A DNA stretch of 64,000 nt from contig CAMKEG010000003.1 of NCBI GenBank assembly GCA_946411505.1, forward strand, positions 124,001 through 188,000, read 5' to 3'. Within the stretch, counting starts at the first letter, position 1. Every line of letters begins with the position of its first letter. The translations under genes were made by a program, and so were the position numbers. Origin of the DNA: an uncultured Treponema sp. Lineage in GTDB: Bacteria; Spirochaetota; Spirochaetia; Treponematales; Treponemataceae. Below are positions 40,287-49,513 of the stretch, in pieces. The notes beneath the pieces were generated by a model that worked only from the letters and a program-made list of their open reading frames with translations, searched no databases and was not told where the DNA came from.

Positions 40287-41251
40287 TACAACATTGGCAT
40301 CCCGTCAAAGTAAAGCCGAGCCGAGCCGTCCAATGGAATCTTCGTTCCGTCCGCCAGTTCCAGCTCGCACACAAGCTTGACCCAGTAGTCGCCGCGCTCT
40401 TTGTAAATCGCGCGGAACAAGTCTGACTCCGCGATTCCTATTTGAAAGGCGGGGAAGTCTTTTACCTCAAATTCACTTTTGCCCTTTTTTAGCTTTGCCG
40501 CAATGTAGCCTTTGGCGGAAGAGCCGTTGTGCGCGTCGTAAAAATATAGCTTTGCCTTTTGGCTTTTTTCGGGAGGGGTTCCAAGGCGGATTTTCATGTT
40601 CATCTTTCCGCCGATTAAATGATAGACCTTGTGGTCAAATTCAATTTTGTTTGGATTGTTTGCAGGCTCTGTCTCTTTTTCCTCCCAAGCGCCGTTCTGG
40701 ATTATTGCCGCTCCGTTCCATGCAGACCAAGCCAAAGACCAGTTTTGAATGTTGGGGTTTTCGCCTGTTTTTATGAACTTTAAGGAATTGCAGTCGCCGA
40801 AAGCGCAGGCGCCCACATATTTTACGGAAGAAGGAATGTCAACTGACTTTAAGCCGCTTTCAAAAAACGCGTGGCAGGAGATTTTTTCAAGGCCGAAAGG
40901 CAGCTTGATTTCTTCCAAATCATCGCAGTCAAAGCTGACGACGGTTTTTGTCCGCGCGGGCAAAACGCATGAGCGGACGTTCCCAATGTGAAAAAAGTCA
41001 ATTCTGGCATCGTCATCGCCAAAGTCGCAGGCGGACAAGTCAAGCGCGATTTTGCCTTTTAGCTTGTTGCAGGCGGCCACAAGTTTTCTCTGCGTCTCCT
41101 CGTCAAGGGTATCCACGATTTTCACGCTTTTGCCGGAATCAATTTCTACCGAGGAAAATTCCTCCACGGTATAAAAATCTTTCGCGCCGAGCGAGGCCAG
41201 CGCCATGGCCGCCATAAGGCAGACTGCGAATGCGGTTTTTGCTTTTGTCAT
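40286..41251 (-). CDS. Secreted leucine-rich repeat (BspA-type) protein
   Basis: A 321-residue exported protein with signal peptide ending ASLGA. Residues about 85-175 carry BspA-like leucine-rich repeats: SCVLPARTKTVVSFDCDDLEEI (first 20 read as repeat), IKLPFGLEKISCHAFFESG, LKSVDIPSSVKYVGACAFGDC, NSLKFIKTG. BspA-type proteins mediate adhesion in oral and gut spirochaetes. A C-terminal beta domain (210-321) is unassigned. AAGGAG before the Met at 41251 sets the start; an upstream in-frame Met at 41341 would put 30 polar residues ahead of the signal peptide and is rejected. First gene of the accessory block. Confidence 0.78.
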   Translation of the reverse strand: MTKAKTAFAVCLMAAMALASLGAKDFYTVEEFSSVEIDSGKSVKIVDTLDEETQRKLVAACNKLKGKIALDLSACDFGDDDARIDFFHIGNVRSCVLPARTKTVVSFDCDDLEEIKLPFGLEKISCHAFFESGLKSVDIPSSVKYVGACAFGDCNSLKFIKTGENPNIQNWSLAWSAWNGAAIIQNGAWEEKETEPANNPNKIEFDHKVYHLIGGKMNMKIRLGTPPEKSQKAKLYFYDAHNGSSAKGYIAAKLKKGKSEFEVKDFPAFQIGIAESDLFRAIYKERGDYWVKLVCELELADGTKIPLDGSARLYFDGMPML

Positions 41252-41390
41252 AAAATCTCCTTCGCTTTTATTTACGTTGAACAAGTTTGTCCGCTTTTTC
41301 CAAAGGCCGTGAGTCTCGCCGTCCATTCCTTTGTAAGTCATGCCCAGCGCGTTGAACTCGTATGTTTTTTTTCTTTCATCTTCAAATAAT

Positions 41391-41420
41391 AGAATAATCT
41401 TATTGCGAAAAGAAAGTCAA
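41391..41420 (-). promoter_or_regulatory. Promoter of the accessory block (LRR gene)
   Basis: Minus-strand TTGACT, 18-nt spacer, TATTCT, giving a ~130-nt leader to 41251. Confidence 0.45.
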
Positions 41421-41433
41421 TACGCAAAGCCTA

Positions 41434-41462
41434 TTGCGTTTGTCTCAAAAAAGCGTTACTAT
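41434..41462 (+). promoter_or_regulatory. Promoter of the 41469 membrane protein
   Basis: TTGCGT, 17-nt spacer, TACTAT; the -10 ends 6 nt before the ATG. Confidence 0.6.
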
Positions 41463-41468
41463 TGTTTT

Positions 41469-42209
41469 ATGGAAGACGTTCAAAACAAAAATGGCGGCGC
41501 GGAAAAAAGTCGCGCGCGCCTTTCATTTAGGGTCCTTTGGTTTTTGGCGGCGCTTGTGTCGTTTGCGTTCACATTCTTCGATCATGTAAAGTCGCTTGGA
41601 GGCGACGGTCGGCCCGTGGCGCTTTTTTTTACGTCTTGGTCTGTCTGGATTTCTTGCGCGGCCGCGGCTCTAAGCCTTGCCTTTGAGATTTTTAAAAAGG
41701 CGAAGGGAGTTCAGAATCCACAGGCTTCGGACCAGGGAGTTCTTCACTCTTTGCTAAATTTTTGCGCCGCAATGATGATGATAGCTACATTTCTCATCGC
41801 CGCCTTCGTTCTTCCTGAAAAAATTTGGACGCCCGCCTATTGGAAATTTGGGTCGGCGTTCAAGCATTTTGTCCTTCCAATTTTTACGATTGGGGACGAA
41901 ATTCTATTTCCTGGAAAGCGTAAAATATTTTTTCCGTTTTTGGGAATGGTCATTCCCATCTCATGGTGCTTTGTCATCATTCCCCGCGCCGTGTCCGCGC
42001 GCGCTTCCTTTGGCGGCTCCATTCCGCAAGACCTTTGGAGCCAGTATTATCCTTACGGCTTTACCAACCTTGACAACGGCCACAGCCTAAAAGGCCTTTG
42101 CCTCTTGTTTTCGGCAATAGGAATAGGCCTTATCCTTTTTGGCTTTCTTTTCCTTTTGCTTGAAAAATTGAAGTCCGGCAAAAAGAGCGCTCGGCGGACG
42201 TTTGAATAA
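41469..42209 (+). CDS. Six-helix membrane protein, unknown
   Basis: A 246-residue integral membrane protein with about six hydrophobic segments (LWFLAALVSFAFTFF, WISCAAAALSLAFEIF, MMMIATFLIAAFVLP, FVLPIFTIGDEILF, LGMVIPISWCFVIIP, LFSAIGIGLILFGFLFLLL) and a conserved-looking YYPYGFTNL stretch before the last helix. It resembles small Pr6Pr-type membrane proteins (FAR-17a/AIG1-like) in helix layout, but this is tentative. The ATG at 41469 is chosen from the promoter position; there is no ribosome site, so it is probably leaderless. Confidence 0.6.
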   Translation: MEDVQNKNGGAEKSRARLSFRVLWFLAALVSFAFTFFDHVKSLGGDGRPVALFFTSWSVWISCAAAALSLAFEIFKKAKGVQNPQASDQGVLHSLLNFCAAMMMIATFLIAAFVLPEKIWTPAYWKFGSAFKHFVLPIFTIGDEILFPGKRKIFFPFLGMVIPISWCFVIIPRAVSARASFGGSIPQDLWSQYYPYGFTNLDNGHSLKGLCLLFSAIGIGLILFGFLFLLLEKLKSGKKSARRTFE

Positions 42210-42263
42210 AGCGCCGCCGGCAAACGCGCGTTCTTGCGCAATCTTCCGTGGTAAGTTCCAGCC

Positions 42264-42293
42264 TTGACCCAAGCCCCGTCTCCTCGCTATAAT
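42264..42293 (+). promoter_or_regulatory. Promoter of the InlB-repeat lipoprotein
   Basis: TTGACC, 18-nt spacer, TATAAT, followed by a small GCGCAT/ATGCGC hairpin and GGAGGA. Confidence 0.6.
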
Positions 42294-42302
42294 AGTACCA
42301 TT

Positions 42303-42347
42303 ATGAAAGTCGCGCATGGCGTTTTTATGCGCGGAGGAATTGTATGA
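42303..42347 (+). CDS. 14-residue leader ORF overlapping the lipoprotein start
   Basis: ATG at 42303, 9 nt after the -10, encodes MKVAHGVFMRGGIV; its TGA overlaps the ATG at 42344. It could couple translation to the main gene or be chance. Confidence 0.3.
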   Translation: MKVAHGVFMRGGIV

Positions 42348-44305
42348 AAAGTTTTGCAAAATGTTTTGCGGCATTGGCCCTGTGCGCGGCGGCCTTTTTT
42401 GGAATGGCTGCTTGCTCCAACGGAAGCGACCCGCAAGTGCTTGTTATTCAGGGTGGATCGTCTGGCGGCGGAAAAAAGCAATCGACTCCCGATCAAAACG
42501 GCGAAGAGCAAAACAACACTCCAGGCGAGTACAATTTAATCATAGACGAGGGAATTGCCAACGGAACCGTGTTCGCCATCGTGGGGGGCAAGAATTCCGC
42601 GAGCAAGGCTAGGTCCGGCGAGACAGTCACGATTGTCATTATAGCGGACGCGGGCTATGAGCTGGATTCAGTCAGCGCCGTCGCCGCAAACGGATACGCT
42701 CCGCAGCTTTCCGATTTGAACGTGTACGCAAAAACCTTTGTCATGCCAATGCAGGTCGTAAGAGTCCGCGCCGCCTTTAAGGCGCTTCCCGCCGGAAAGT
42801 ATTCGGTAACCCCGCCGACAAACGTTGAGGGCGGAAGCGTGACCTCAAACGCCGCCAGCTCCGCGCCGGGCGAAACTGTGACGCTTACTGCGACGCCGGA
42901 CGAAGGCATGCGCTTGGACTCTTGGGAAGTGAAGGACGCTGACGGCAATACAATAACCGTAACCGACAACACTTTTGTCATGCCGGAAGGCAATGTGACC
43001 ATAAAGCCGATATTCGTTGAGATTGAGTATTCAATAACGGTTGCCCCTTCTGCAAACGGAAGCGTGACGGACGCCCCCGCTACTGCGACTTTCGGAACAA
43101 TTGTGACACTTAAGATAAAACCTGATTTTGCTTGCAAGCTGGAGTCATTGACCGTTACCGCCGAGGGCGGCGCTTCCGTGTCGTTGAGCGGAACAGGCGA
43201 CAGCCGAACGTTCACGATGCCCGCAAAGAATGTCACCGTGAACGCGGAGTTTGCGGAAATTCCCGCGGCAAGCGGCGCATACACACCCATCGGAAAGATA
43301 AAAATTGACGGCGATGACTACGAGCTTGTGACCTTTGGCCTGTGGCCCCAAACGGTAAAGGCCGACGATGACACTGTTACGGTAGACACAAGTAGGTCCA
43401 AAGCTGTCGGCGACTTTACCTACTGCAAGGGTAGCGACGGCCAGTGGTATGCCTACATACAGGAAAAAGGCATGCGCCAACAATTCGAATGGGAAAGTGA
43501 CTTCAAGTACAGCGACGGAAGCGATGTTAGGCAAAGTTCCGACAACAGCTACAGATGGTTCAAGGTGGAGCCGATAAAGTGGCGCGTCCTTACGACAAAC
43601 TATAAAGGAACGGGCAACAAACTTTTGCTTGCGGATAATACTATGTCAGCCTGCGAGTATTACGATAGTTATGCTAATAGGACAATAGGCGGGAAAACAG
43701 TCTATTCAAACAGCTGGGAACATTCAAAAGTCCGCGCTTTCTTGAACGGCCTTAGCTACCAAAAAAAAGAAGACTCCAGCTCCGCGCAAGCCGCTTGCAA
43801 CGACTTTTTGGGCAAGGGGTTTTTGCAATTGGCCTTTACCGCTGAGGAAATGTTAAAAATCGCTGACACAAGCGTGGACAACAGCGTCAGTTCGACTCTG
43901 CCATATAACTATGACAGCCTTGATGATGCGGAAAAGCAATCAGCTTGGAGGAATGGAAATAATGATTACGCCAGCGCGACGGCTACAAGCGACAGGGTCT
44001 TCCTTTTGAGCATGCAGGAAGTCACGACAAGCGAATACGGCTTTGACGCGTACAACGAATACAAAGGCGACGGAACGCATGATGAAAGTACGCGCATTCG
44101 CCAAGCGACGGACTGCGCCAAGTCCAGCGGAGCAAGGCAGAACGCGACAATTGGCATGGGCGGTTGGTGGTGGCTACGTTCTCCAGATTATTACTCTTCC
44201 AGCGCCGCGTACTTCGTCCACACTGAAGGCAAAGCAAAGGAGGGGCACGGTCTCGGCGTCAGTAGTCATTATGGCGTTGTTCCCGCATTGTGCGTGCAGG
44301 ACTAA
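42344..44305 (+). CDS. Surface lipoprotein with InlB B-repeats and a C-terminal DUF6273 domain
   Basis: A 653-residue lipoprotein (lipobox GMAAC). A Gly/Ser/Asn linker is followed by three repeats of about 75 residues of the InlB B-repeat kind (sharing GETVTL, AGYELDSV/EGMRLDSW, TFVMPxxxVxVxAxF) at about 60-310. From about 320 a C-terminal domain carries the DUF6273 signs KIDGDDYELVTFGLWPQ, WRVL, ALSY-type insert, GGWWWLRSPD and GVVPALCVQ, a layout like C-type-lectin-fold recognition modules. It is likely a surface binding protein. GGAGGA precedes the ATG; a terminator follows at 44339. Confidence 0.85.
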   Translation: MKSFAKCFAALALCAAAFFGMAACSNGSDPQVLVIQGGSSGGGKKQSTPDQNGEEQNNTPGEYNLIIDEGIANGTVFAIVGGKNSASKARSGETVTIVIIADAGYELDSVSAVAANGYAPQLSDLNVYAKTFVMPMQVVRVRAAFKALPAGKYSVTPPTNVEGGSVTSNAASSAPGETVTLTATPDEGMRLDSWEVKDADGNTITVTDNTFVMPEGNVTIKPIFVEIEYSITVAPSANGSVTDAPATATFGTIVTLKIKPDFACKLESLTVTAEGGASVSLSGTGDSRTFTMPAKNVTVNAEFAEIPAASGAYTPIGKIKIDGDDYELVTFGLWPQTVKADDDTVTVDTSRSKAVGDFTYCKGSDGQWYAYIQEKGMRQQFEWESDFKYSDGSDVRQSSDNSYRWFKVEPIKWRVLTTNYKGTGNKLLLADNTMSACEYYDSYANRTIGGKTVYSNSWEHSKVRAFLNGLSYQKKEDSSSAQAACNDFLGKGFLQLAFTAEEMLKIADTSVDNSVSSTLPYNYDSLDDAEKQSAWRNGNNDYASATATSDRVFLLSMQEVTTSEYGFDAYNEYKGDGTHDESTRIRQATDCAKSSGARQNATIGMGGWWWLRSPDYYSSSAAYFVHTEGKAKEGHGLGVSSHYGVVPALCVQD

Positions 44306-44338
44306 GCCGCTACGCCGAGCGTATCGTTTACAACAATT

Positions 44339-44371
44339 GGCTTCTTCCTTGCGGAGGAAGCCGTTTTTTTT
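44339..44371 (+). terminator. Intrinsic terminator after the InlB-repeat lipoprotein
   Basis: GGCTTCTTCC, TTGC loop, GGAGGAAGCC, then eight T. Confidence 0.88.
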
Positions 44372-44407
44372 GCGCCGTGCCCTTTCCTTCCGCCCCAAAA
44401 AAACGCA

Positions 44408-44436
44408 TTGCGCTAATTCCTTAAATTCGTTACAAT
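44408..44436 (+). promoter_or_regulatory. gpmI promoter
   Basis: TTGCGC, 17-nt spacer, TACAAT, then a ~30-nt leader with AGGAGA. Confidence 0.6.
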
Positions 44437-44474
44437 AGACTAACTTCACTCAATAGACCTATAGGAGATATAAT

Positions 44475-46133
44475 ATGTCAGACACAATGCATCCTTTGCA
44501 GAAAAACCCCAATTGGAAAGGCCGCCGTGGACCGGTGGTTCTTGTAATCATGGACGGCGTGGGCTATGGAAAATACGAAGAGGGCGACGCGGTGAAGGCG
44601 TCAAAAATGAAGTACCTTGACTGGTTCAAGGCCAACTGCCCCAACACAAAGCTCAAGGCCCACGGAACCGCCGTTGGCCTTCCGACTGACGACGACATGG
44701 GAAACAGCGAAGTAGGCCACAACGCCATGGGCTGCGGCCGCGTCTTTGCTCAGGGAGCCAAATTGGTCGGCGAGTCAATCGCGTCCGGCTCCATGTACCA
44801 GGGCGACACTTGGAAAAAATTGGTCAAGAACGTCAACGACAAAAATTCAACCTTCCACTTTATCGGCCTTGTTTCCGACGGAAACGTCCACTCGCACATC
44901 GACCACCTTAAGGCGATGGTTCAGGAAGCCGTAAAGGAAGGCGTGAAAAAGATTCGCGTCCACGCTCTTCTTGACGGCCGCGACGTTCCGCCTACAAGCG
45001 CCTTGGACTACTTTGGCCCCTTGCAGGAATTTTTGGCCGGTCTTGGAGCGGACTGCCAAATCGCTTCCGGCGGCGGCCGCATGTACATGACAATGGACCG
45101 CTACAACGCCGACTGGAGCATGGTCGAGCGCGGTTGGAAGGCCCACGTTTTGGGCGAAGGCCGCCAGTTCGCCAGCGCGGTCGAAGCCATTGAAACTTAC
45201 CGCAAGGAAGTTCCCGGCGTCCTTGACCAGGACATGCACGAGTTTGTAATCGCGAAAGACGGAAAGCCCGTCGGAACAATCGAGGACGGAGACAGTGTCG
45301 TTTACTTTAACTTCCGCGGCGACCGCGCCTTGGAAATCACCGCCGCCTTTGAGGAAAAGGACTTTCCGCACTTTGACAGAAAGCGCGTTCCCGCAGTTGA
45401 GTACGCCGGAATGATGGAGTACGACGGCGACAACCACAAGCCAGCGCAGTACTTGGTCAACCCGCCCAGCATCGACCGCACGATGGGAGAGTACCTTACA
45501 AAGAGCGGCGTTCATCTTATGGCGATTAGCGAAACGCAAAAGTACGGACACGTGACATACTTCTTTAACGGAAACCGCCCCGGCGAATTTGACAAGAGCC
45601 TTGAAACTTATGTTGAAGTTCCGTCGGACGTAGTTCCCTTTGAGCAGCGACCTTGGATGAAGTGCGCCGAAATCACCGACAAAGTCATCGAGGCGATTAA
45701 GAGCGGAAAATACGACCACATTCGCCTTAACTATCCCAACGGCGACATGGTTGGCCACACAGGAGTCTTCAACGCCGTTGTCTGCTCTATGGAAGGAATG
45801 GACTTGCAGCTTGGCCGCCTTAAGGCCGCCATCGAGGAAGCCGGCGGAATTCTTTGCATAACCGCCGACCACGGAAACTCAGACGACATGTACGAGCACA
45901 AAAAGGACGGAAGCGTTTCCAAGGACGCGAACGGCGAGCCTAAGCCAAAGACAAGCCACAGCTTGAACCCTGTTCCCGGAATCATCTACGATCCCGAATA
46001 CAAGGGCGAATACGACAACACAAAGCTCAACGAAGGCCTTGGAATTTCTTCTTGGCCCGCCACAATCATGAACCTTATGGGCTTTGTTCCGCCGACTGAC
46101 TACGACAAGAGCATTGTCAACATGAAAGCGTAA
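44475..46133 (+). CDS. gpmI: 2,3-bisphosphoglycerate-independent phosphoglycerate mutase
   Basis: A 552-residue, two-domain, manganese-dependent alkaline-phosphatase-superfamily enzyme that interconverts 3- and 2-phosphoglycerate in glycolysis. Motifs: VIMDGVGYG (metal Asp), DDDMGNSEVGHNAMG with the nucleophile Ser, GLVSDGNVHSHIDH, LLDGRDVPPTSA, FNFRGDRALE, MVGHTG, TADHGNSDDM and TSHSLNPVP. It is monocistronic, with its own promoter; mnmG follows 27 nt later and may be co-transcribed. Confidence 0.97.
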   Translation: MSDTMHPLQKNPNWKGRRGPVVLVIMDGVGYGKYEEGDAVKASKMKYLDWFKANCPNTKLKAHGTAVGLPTDDDMGNSEVGHNAMGCGRVFAQGAKLVGESIASGSMYQGDTWKKLVKNVNDKNSTFHFIGLVSDGNVHSHIDHLKAMVQEAVKEGVKKIRVHALLDGRDVPPTSALDYFGPLQEFLAGLGADCQIASGGGRMYMTMDRYNADWSMVERGWKAHVLGEGRQFASAVEAIETYRKEVPGVLDQDMHEFVIAKDGKPVGTIEDGDSVVYFNFRGDRALEITAAFEEKDFPHFDRKRVPAVEYAGMMEYDGDNHKPAQYLVNPPSIDRTMGEYLTKSGVHLMAISETQKYGHVTYFFNGNRPGEFDKSLETYVEVPSDVVPFEQRPWMKCAEITDKVIEAIKSGKYDHIRLNYPNGDMVGHTGVFNAVVCSMEGMDLQLGRLKAAIEEAGGILCITADHGNSDDMYEHKKDGSVSKDANGEPKPKTSHSLNPVPGIIYDPEYKGEYDNTKLNEGLGISSWPATIMNLMGFVPPTDYDKSIVNMKA

Positions 46134-46160
46134 TCAGGCGGAACGGAACGCTTAAGAAAA

Positions 46161-48371
46161 ATGCCGGGCTTTTACGACTCTTACGATGTCGCCGTTGTCG
46201 GAGCGGGGCACGCCGGAATTGAGGCTGCCCTTGCCTCCGCGCGGATGGGACTAAAGACACTTGTAATCACTCAAAGCGTTGACGCGATTGGAAGAATGTC
46301 GTGCAATCCCAGCATTGGCGGAATCGCCAAAGGCAACATCGTTTGCGAGATTGACGCGCTGGGCGGCCAAATGGCAAAGCTGATTGACCGCTCGATGATT
46401 CAGTTCCGCTTGTTGAACAAAAGCCGCGGCCCCGCCGTGCAAGCGCCCAGAAGCCAAGCCGACAAAATTTTGTACTCCCAGCTTGCGCGGCAAGTCTTGG
46501 AATCAACTCCAAACCTTTCCACCTTGATGGACACTGTCGTTGACATAATCGCGACAGAAAGCGACCAGAGCCTTCCGCCCAATTCCGATTCAAGCGCGGC
46601 GGCGGGAAGCATTCCCGGCGACTCGCGGACGGAAGGAAGGGACGCTGGCGCCGGAACGAACGGCGCGGACAAAAAATCTGAAACTGACCAAAATGCGGCG
46701 GCCGGCTCGGAAGCCAGCGCCGGAGCGAATGGCGGCGGCCAAAATGGCTCGCAAGGCCAAAATCGCGCCCGCCCAATCAATTACGGCGCGGCAGACTCGG
46801 CGCGCGGCGGCATGCGGCAAAAAGTGACAGGCGTTGTCACCGAGCGCGGCCGCGTCATCCCGGTCCGAGCCGTCGTCCTTACTACAGGAACATTTTTGGG
46901 CGGCCGCATTTTCATCGGCGAGTACGACGCTCCCTGCGGCCGCTTGGGCGAGGCGGGCGCTTACGGCCTTACCGCAAGCCTCCGCCGCCTTGGCTTTACC
47001 ACCGGCCGCCTTAAGACCGGAACTCCTCCGCGCATCCTAAAAAGCTCGGTTGACTTTAGCGTTTTGGAAGAGCAGCCCGGCGACGACGAGGTAATCCCCT
47101 TTAGCTTTGACGACCCAAAAATCGAGCGGCCGATGGTTCCTTGCCATGTCGTTTACACAAATCCTAAAACCCACGAGATAATCCGAGCCAACATCGGCCG
47201 CTCTCCCTTGTACAGCGGAAAGATTCACGGCGTAGGCCCGCGATACTGTCCCAGCATAGAAGACAAAGTGATGCGCTTCGCCGAACGCGAGCGACACCAA
47301 ATATTCGTAGAGCCGGAGGGCTTGGGAACCGAAGAGATTTACCTTAACGGCCTTTCTTCCTCCTTGCCGGAATCCGTGCAAGACCAATTTTTGCGGACGA
47401 TGGCTGGCTTTGAAAAGGCCGTCGTAAGCCGGCCCGGCTACGCTGTCGAATACGATTACGTGGAGCCCACGCAATTGTTCCCAAGCCTGGAGACAAAAAG
47501 AGTCGCGGGCCTTTTTAACGCGGGCCAAATAAACGGAACATCAGGCTACGAGGAGGCGGCGGGGCAGGGCCTTGTCGCTGGAATCAATGCCGGCTATTAT
47601 GCCAAAGCCCACAAGGAATTGTGCGGCCCGCTTGTTCCCGCCGACGACGAGATGGGAGGCCGGCCCGCTTCTCTGGAGCCAGGCTGCTTTTGCCCCCGCT
47701 TTGACTTTAGCCAAGCCGACGCGGACGCAATGGCCGACGCAAGCCAAAAAACGGCGGCGGTCCTAAACAAAAAGCTAAAAGAGGCTCAAGAGGCCGCGGG
47801 ATTCGCGCGCTTTCATTCGATACCGGAATACAAGCCCTTGATTCTTGGCCGCGACGAAGCCTACATAGGAGTCTTGATTGACGACCTTGTGACGCTTGGC
47901 ACAAAAGAGCCATACCGCATGTTCACCGCGCGCGCCGAGTACCGATTGAAGTTGCGCTACGACGACGCGGACCGCCGCCTTGCAAAGAAGGCTTATGAGG
48001 CCGGCCTAAAAAGCCAGGCGCAGTGCGAAGCTGTTCTTAAAAAATACGAGCAAGTGGCGGAGGCTTCCGCGCTTTTGGAAAAAAATCCCGAGGCGCAAAA
48101 TCCTGGCTTTGAGCCAAACGTTTGGGCGCACGCCTTGGTTGACGTAAAATACAAGTATTACATAGAAAAGCAAGACCGCCGCGTTGAAAAAATGCATCGT
48201 TTGGAAAATCTTCACATCCCCGAAAACTTTGACTACGGCTCGATTCCCTCTTTAAGCGCGGAGTCTCGCGGCAAATTGGAAAGCGTGCGTCCCTTGACGC
48301 TGGGCCAGGCCAGCCGCATCAGCGGAATCCGCAACAGCGACATAATGCTTTTGATGGTTTACTTAAAGTGA
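46161..48371 (+). CDS. mnmG: tRNA uridine-5-carboxymethylaminomethyl modification enzyme MnmG with low-complexity insert
   Basis: The 736-residue flavoprotein (with MnmE) modifies the wobble uridine of several tRNAs. Motifs: [19 protein letters not shown] (FAD), [66 protein letters not shown] and the C-terminal tRNA-binding [16 protein letters not shown]. The usual length is about 630; here residues about 132-218 (46554-46815) are a Ser/Ala/Gly/Asn/Gln/Glu-rich stretch inserted between the strand VVDIIATE and [11 protein letters not shown]. The insert keeps the frame and flanking motifs are intact, so the enzyme is probably active. mnmE is not nearby. Confidence 0.95.
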   Translation: MPGFYDSYDVAVVGAGHAGIEAALASARMGLKTLVITQSVDAIGRMSCNPSIGGIAKGNIVCEIDALGGQMAKLIDRSMIQFRLLNKSRGPAVQAPRSQADKILYSQLARQVLESTPNLSTLMDTVVDIIATESDQSLPPNSDSSAAAGSIPGDSRTEGRDAGAGTNGADKKSETDQNAAAGSEASAGANGGGQNGSQGQNRARPINYGAADSARGGMRQKVTGVVTERGRVIPVRAVVLTTGTFLGGRIFIGEYDAPCGRLGEAGAYGLTASLRRLGFTTGRLKTGTPPRILKSSVDFSVLEEQPGDDEVIPFSFDDPKIERPMVPCHVVYTNPKTHEIIRANIGRSPLYSGKIHGVGPRYCPSIEDKVMRFAERERHQIFVEPEGLGTEEIYLNGLSSSLPESVQDQFLRTMAGFEKAVVSRPGYAVEYDYVEPTQLFPSLETKRVAGLFNAGQINGTSGYEEAAGQGLVAGINAGYYAKAHKELCGPLVPADDEMGGRPASLEPGCFCPRFDFSQADADAMADASQKTAAVLNKKLKEAQEAAGFARFHSIPEYKPLILGRDEAYIGVLIDDLVTLGTKEPYRMFTARAEYRLKLRYDDADRRLAKKAYEAGLKSQAQCEAVLKKYEQVAEASALLEKNPEAQNPGFEPNVWAHALVDVKYKYYIEKQDRRVEKMHRLENLHIPENFDYGSIPSLSAESRGKLESVRPLTLGQASRISGIRNSDIMLLMVYLK

Positions 48372-48373
48372 TC

Positions 48374-48396
48374 AAAAAAAACGCCGCCTTGCGGCG
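48374..48396 (-). terminator. add terminator
   Basis: Minus strand CGCCGC AAGG CGGCG-type stem (48396-48382) followed by an eight-base U-tract. Confidence 0.8.
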
Positions 48397-48426
48397 GCCT
48401 TCTTGGTCAGTTTACAGTTTCAAATT

Positions 48427-49470
48427 TTACTCGTACTTTTTGATGTTCTCTTCCCAGGCAGCGTCAAGCTCTTTAATAGCCTTTTTCTTTTGCGCGTCCG
48501 AAAGGAACGAAGCCTTAAAGCTGTTTTCCAGCAAGACCTTGATTTGGTCCATAGTAAAGCCGGCTTTTTTGTGGAGCGCCCAGAACTCGTCAAGCAAAGT
48601 GACCTTAAAGAAAACCGGGTCGTCCGTGTTCACTGTCACCAAAACGCCCTTGTCAAAAAAGGTGCGGATCGGGTGCTCTTCTATTGTTTGCACTACTTTC
48701 TTTGTAAAAGTGTTGCTGGTGGGGCATACTTCAAGCGGAATTTGCTTTTGTGCCAAGTAGTCCACAAGCTTTTCGTCTTGAATCGAAGTGATTCCATGTC
48801 CGATTCGCTCGGCGTTCAAAACGTTAATCGCGTCCCAAACCGATTCCGGGCCAACGTCCTCTCCTGCGTGGGCCACGGCGTGGAAGCCGTCCGCGCGGGC
48901 TTTTTCAAATACCGGGCCAAAATCCTTGCAGGGGCCTTTTTGTTCCGCTCCGCCCAAACCGATTCCGATAATCGCGGAAGACGGATGGCTTTTCATAAGC
49001 TGGTAGTTGGTCATCGCGTTTTCAAGTCCAAATGTGCGCGAAACGTCAACCAAAAGCTTTATGTCGATTCCAGTTTCCTTTTTGATTTTGTTGATGTTCT
49101 TGGTGAAGTTCTTTACCATCTCGCCGTAGTCAAAGCCTTTTTTCACAAAGGCCGAAGGGGCAAAGAAGGCCTCGCAGCGCGTGATTCCGTTCCCCTTAAG
49201 GTAGCGGGCAAAGTCGTCAAAAACATAGTCAAAGTCGCTTACTTCGGTGAACAAGTCCTGGACTTGCAAGAAAGCCTTGATAAAGCCGTTCAAATCTTCA
49301 TAAGTAAAAAGGGCCGCTTGCTCGGCCTTGGTCATTTTCTTTCCAAAGCGCTTTTCATAGAGACGGCATATTGATTCGAGCGTTATGACGGCTTCGATGT
49401 GAATGTGCAATTCCGCCTTTGGAACGCTTTGCATGAAAAGATAAAAATTCTCTTTTTTCAATTTTGCCAT
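48427..49470 (-). CDS. add: Adenosine deaminase
   Basis: A 347-residue TIM-barrel amidohydrolase converting adenosine to inosine in purine salvage. Metal and catalytic residues: AELHIHIEA, FFAPSAF, VAHAGEDVGPESV, ERIGHGI and VNTDDPVFF. The first motif reads HIHIEA rather than HLHLDG/EG, a mild variation. An AAGGAGAA ribosome site precedes the ATG. It lies 43 nt downstream of pepF and may be read from the pepF promoter. Confidence 0.93.
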   Translation of the reverse strand: MAKLKKENFYLFMQSVPKAELHIHIEAVITLESICRLYEKRFGKKMTKAEQAALFTYEDLNGFIKAFLQVQDLFTEVSDFDYVFDDFARYLKGNGITRCEAFFAPSAFVKKGFDYGEMVKNFTKNINKIKKETGIDIKLLVDVSRTFGLENAMTNYQLMKSHPSSAIIGIGLGGAEQKGPCKDFGPVFEKARADGFHAVAHAGEDVGPESVWDAINVLNAERIGHGITSIQDEKLVDYLAQKQIPLEVCPTSNTFTKKVVQTIEEHPIRTFFDKGVLVTVNTDDPVFFKVTLLDEFWALHKKAGFTMDQIKVLLENSFKASFLSDAQKKKAIKELDAAWEENIKKYE

Positions 49471-49513
49471 TCTCCTTATTTAATTATCGGCGCCAACACG
49501 CAAATTCTTTAAC

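Noticed and set aside
41252..41341. N-terminal extension of the LRR protein
   Set aside because: About 30 polar residues would precede the signal peptide; AAGGAG lies just before 41251. An in-frame open stretch continues upstream without a start, so an old gene remnant is possible but not supportable.
42344..44371. Complete diversity-generating retroelement
   Set aside because: No reverse transcriptase motif or template repeat was found in the window; only a possible target domain is present, so it is reported as a speculative finding only.
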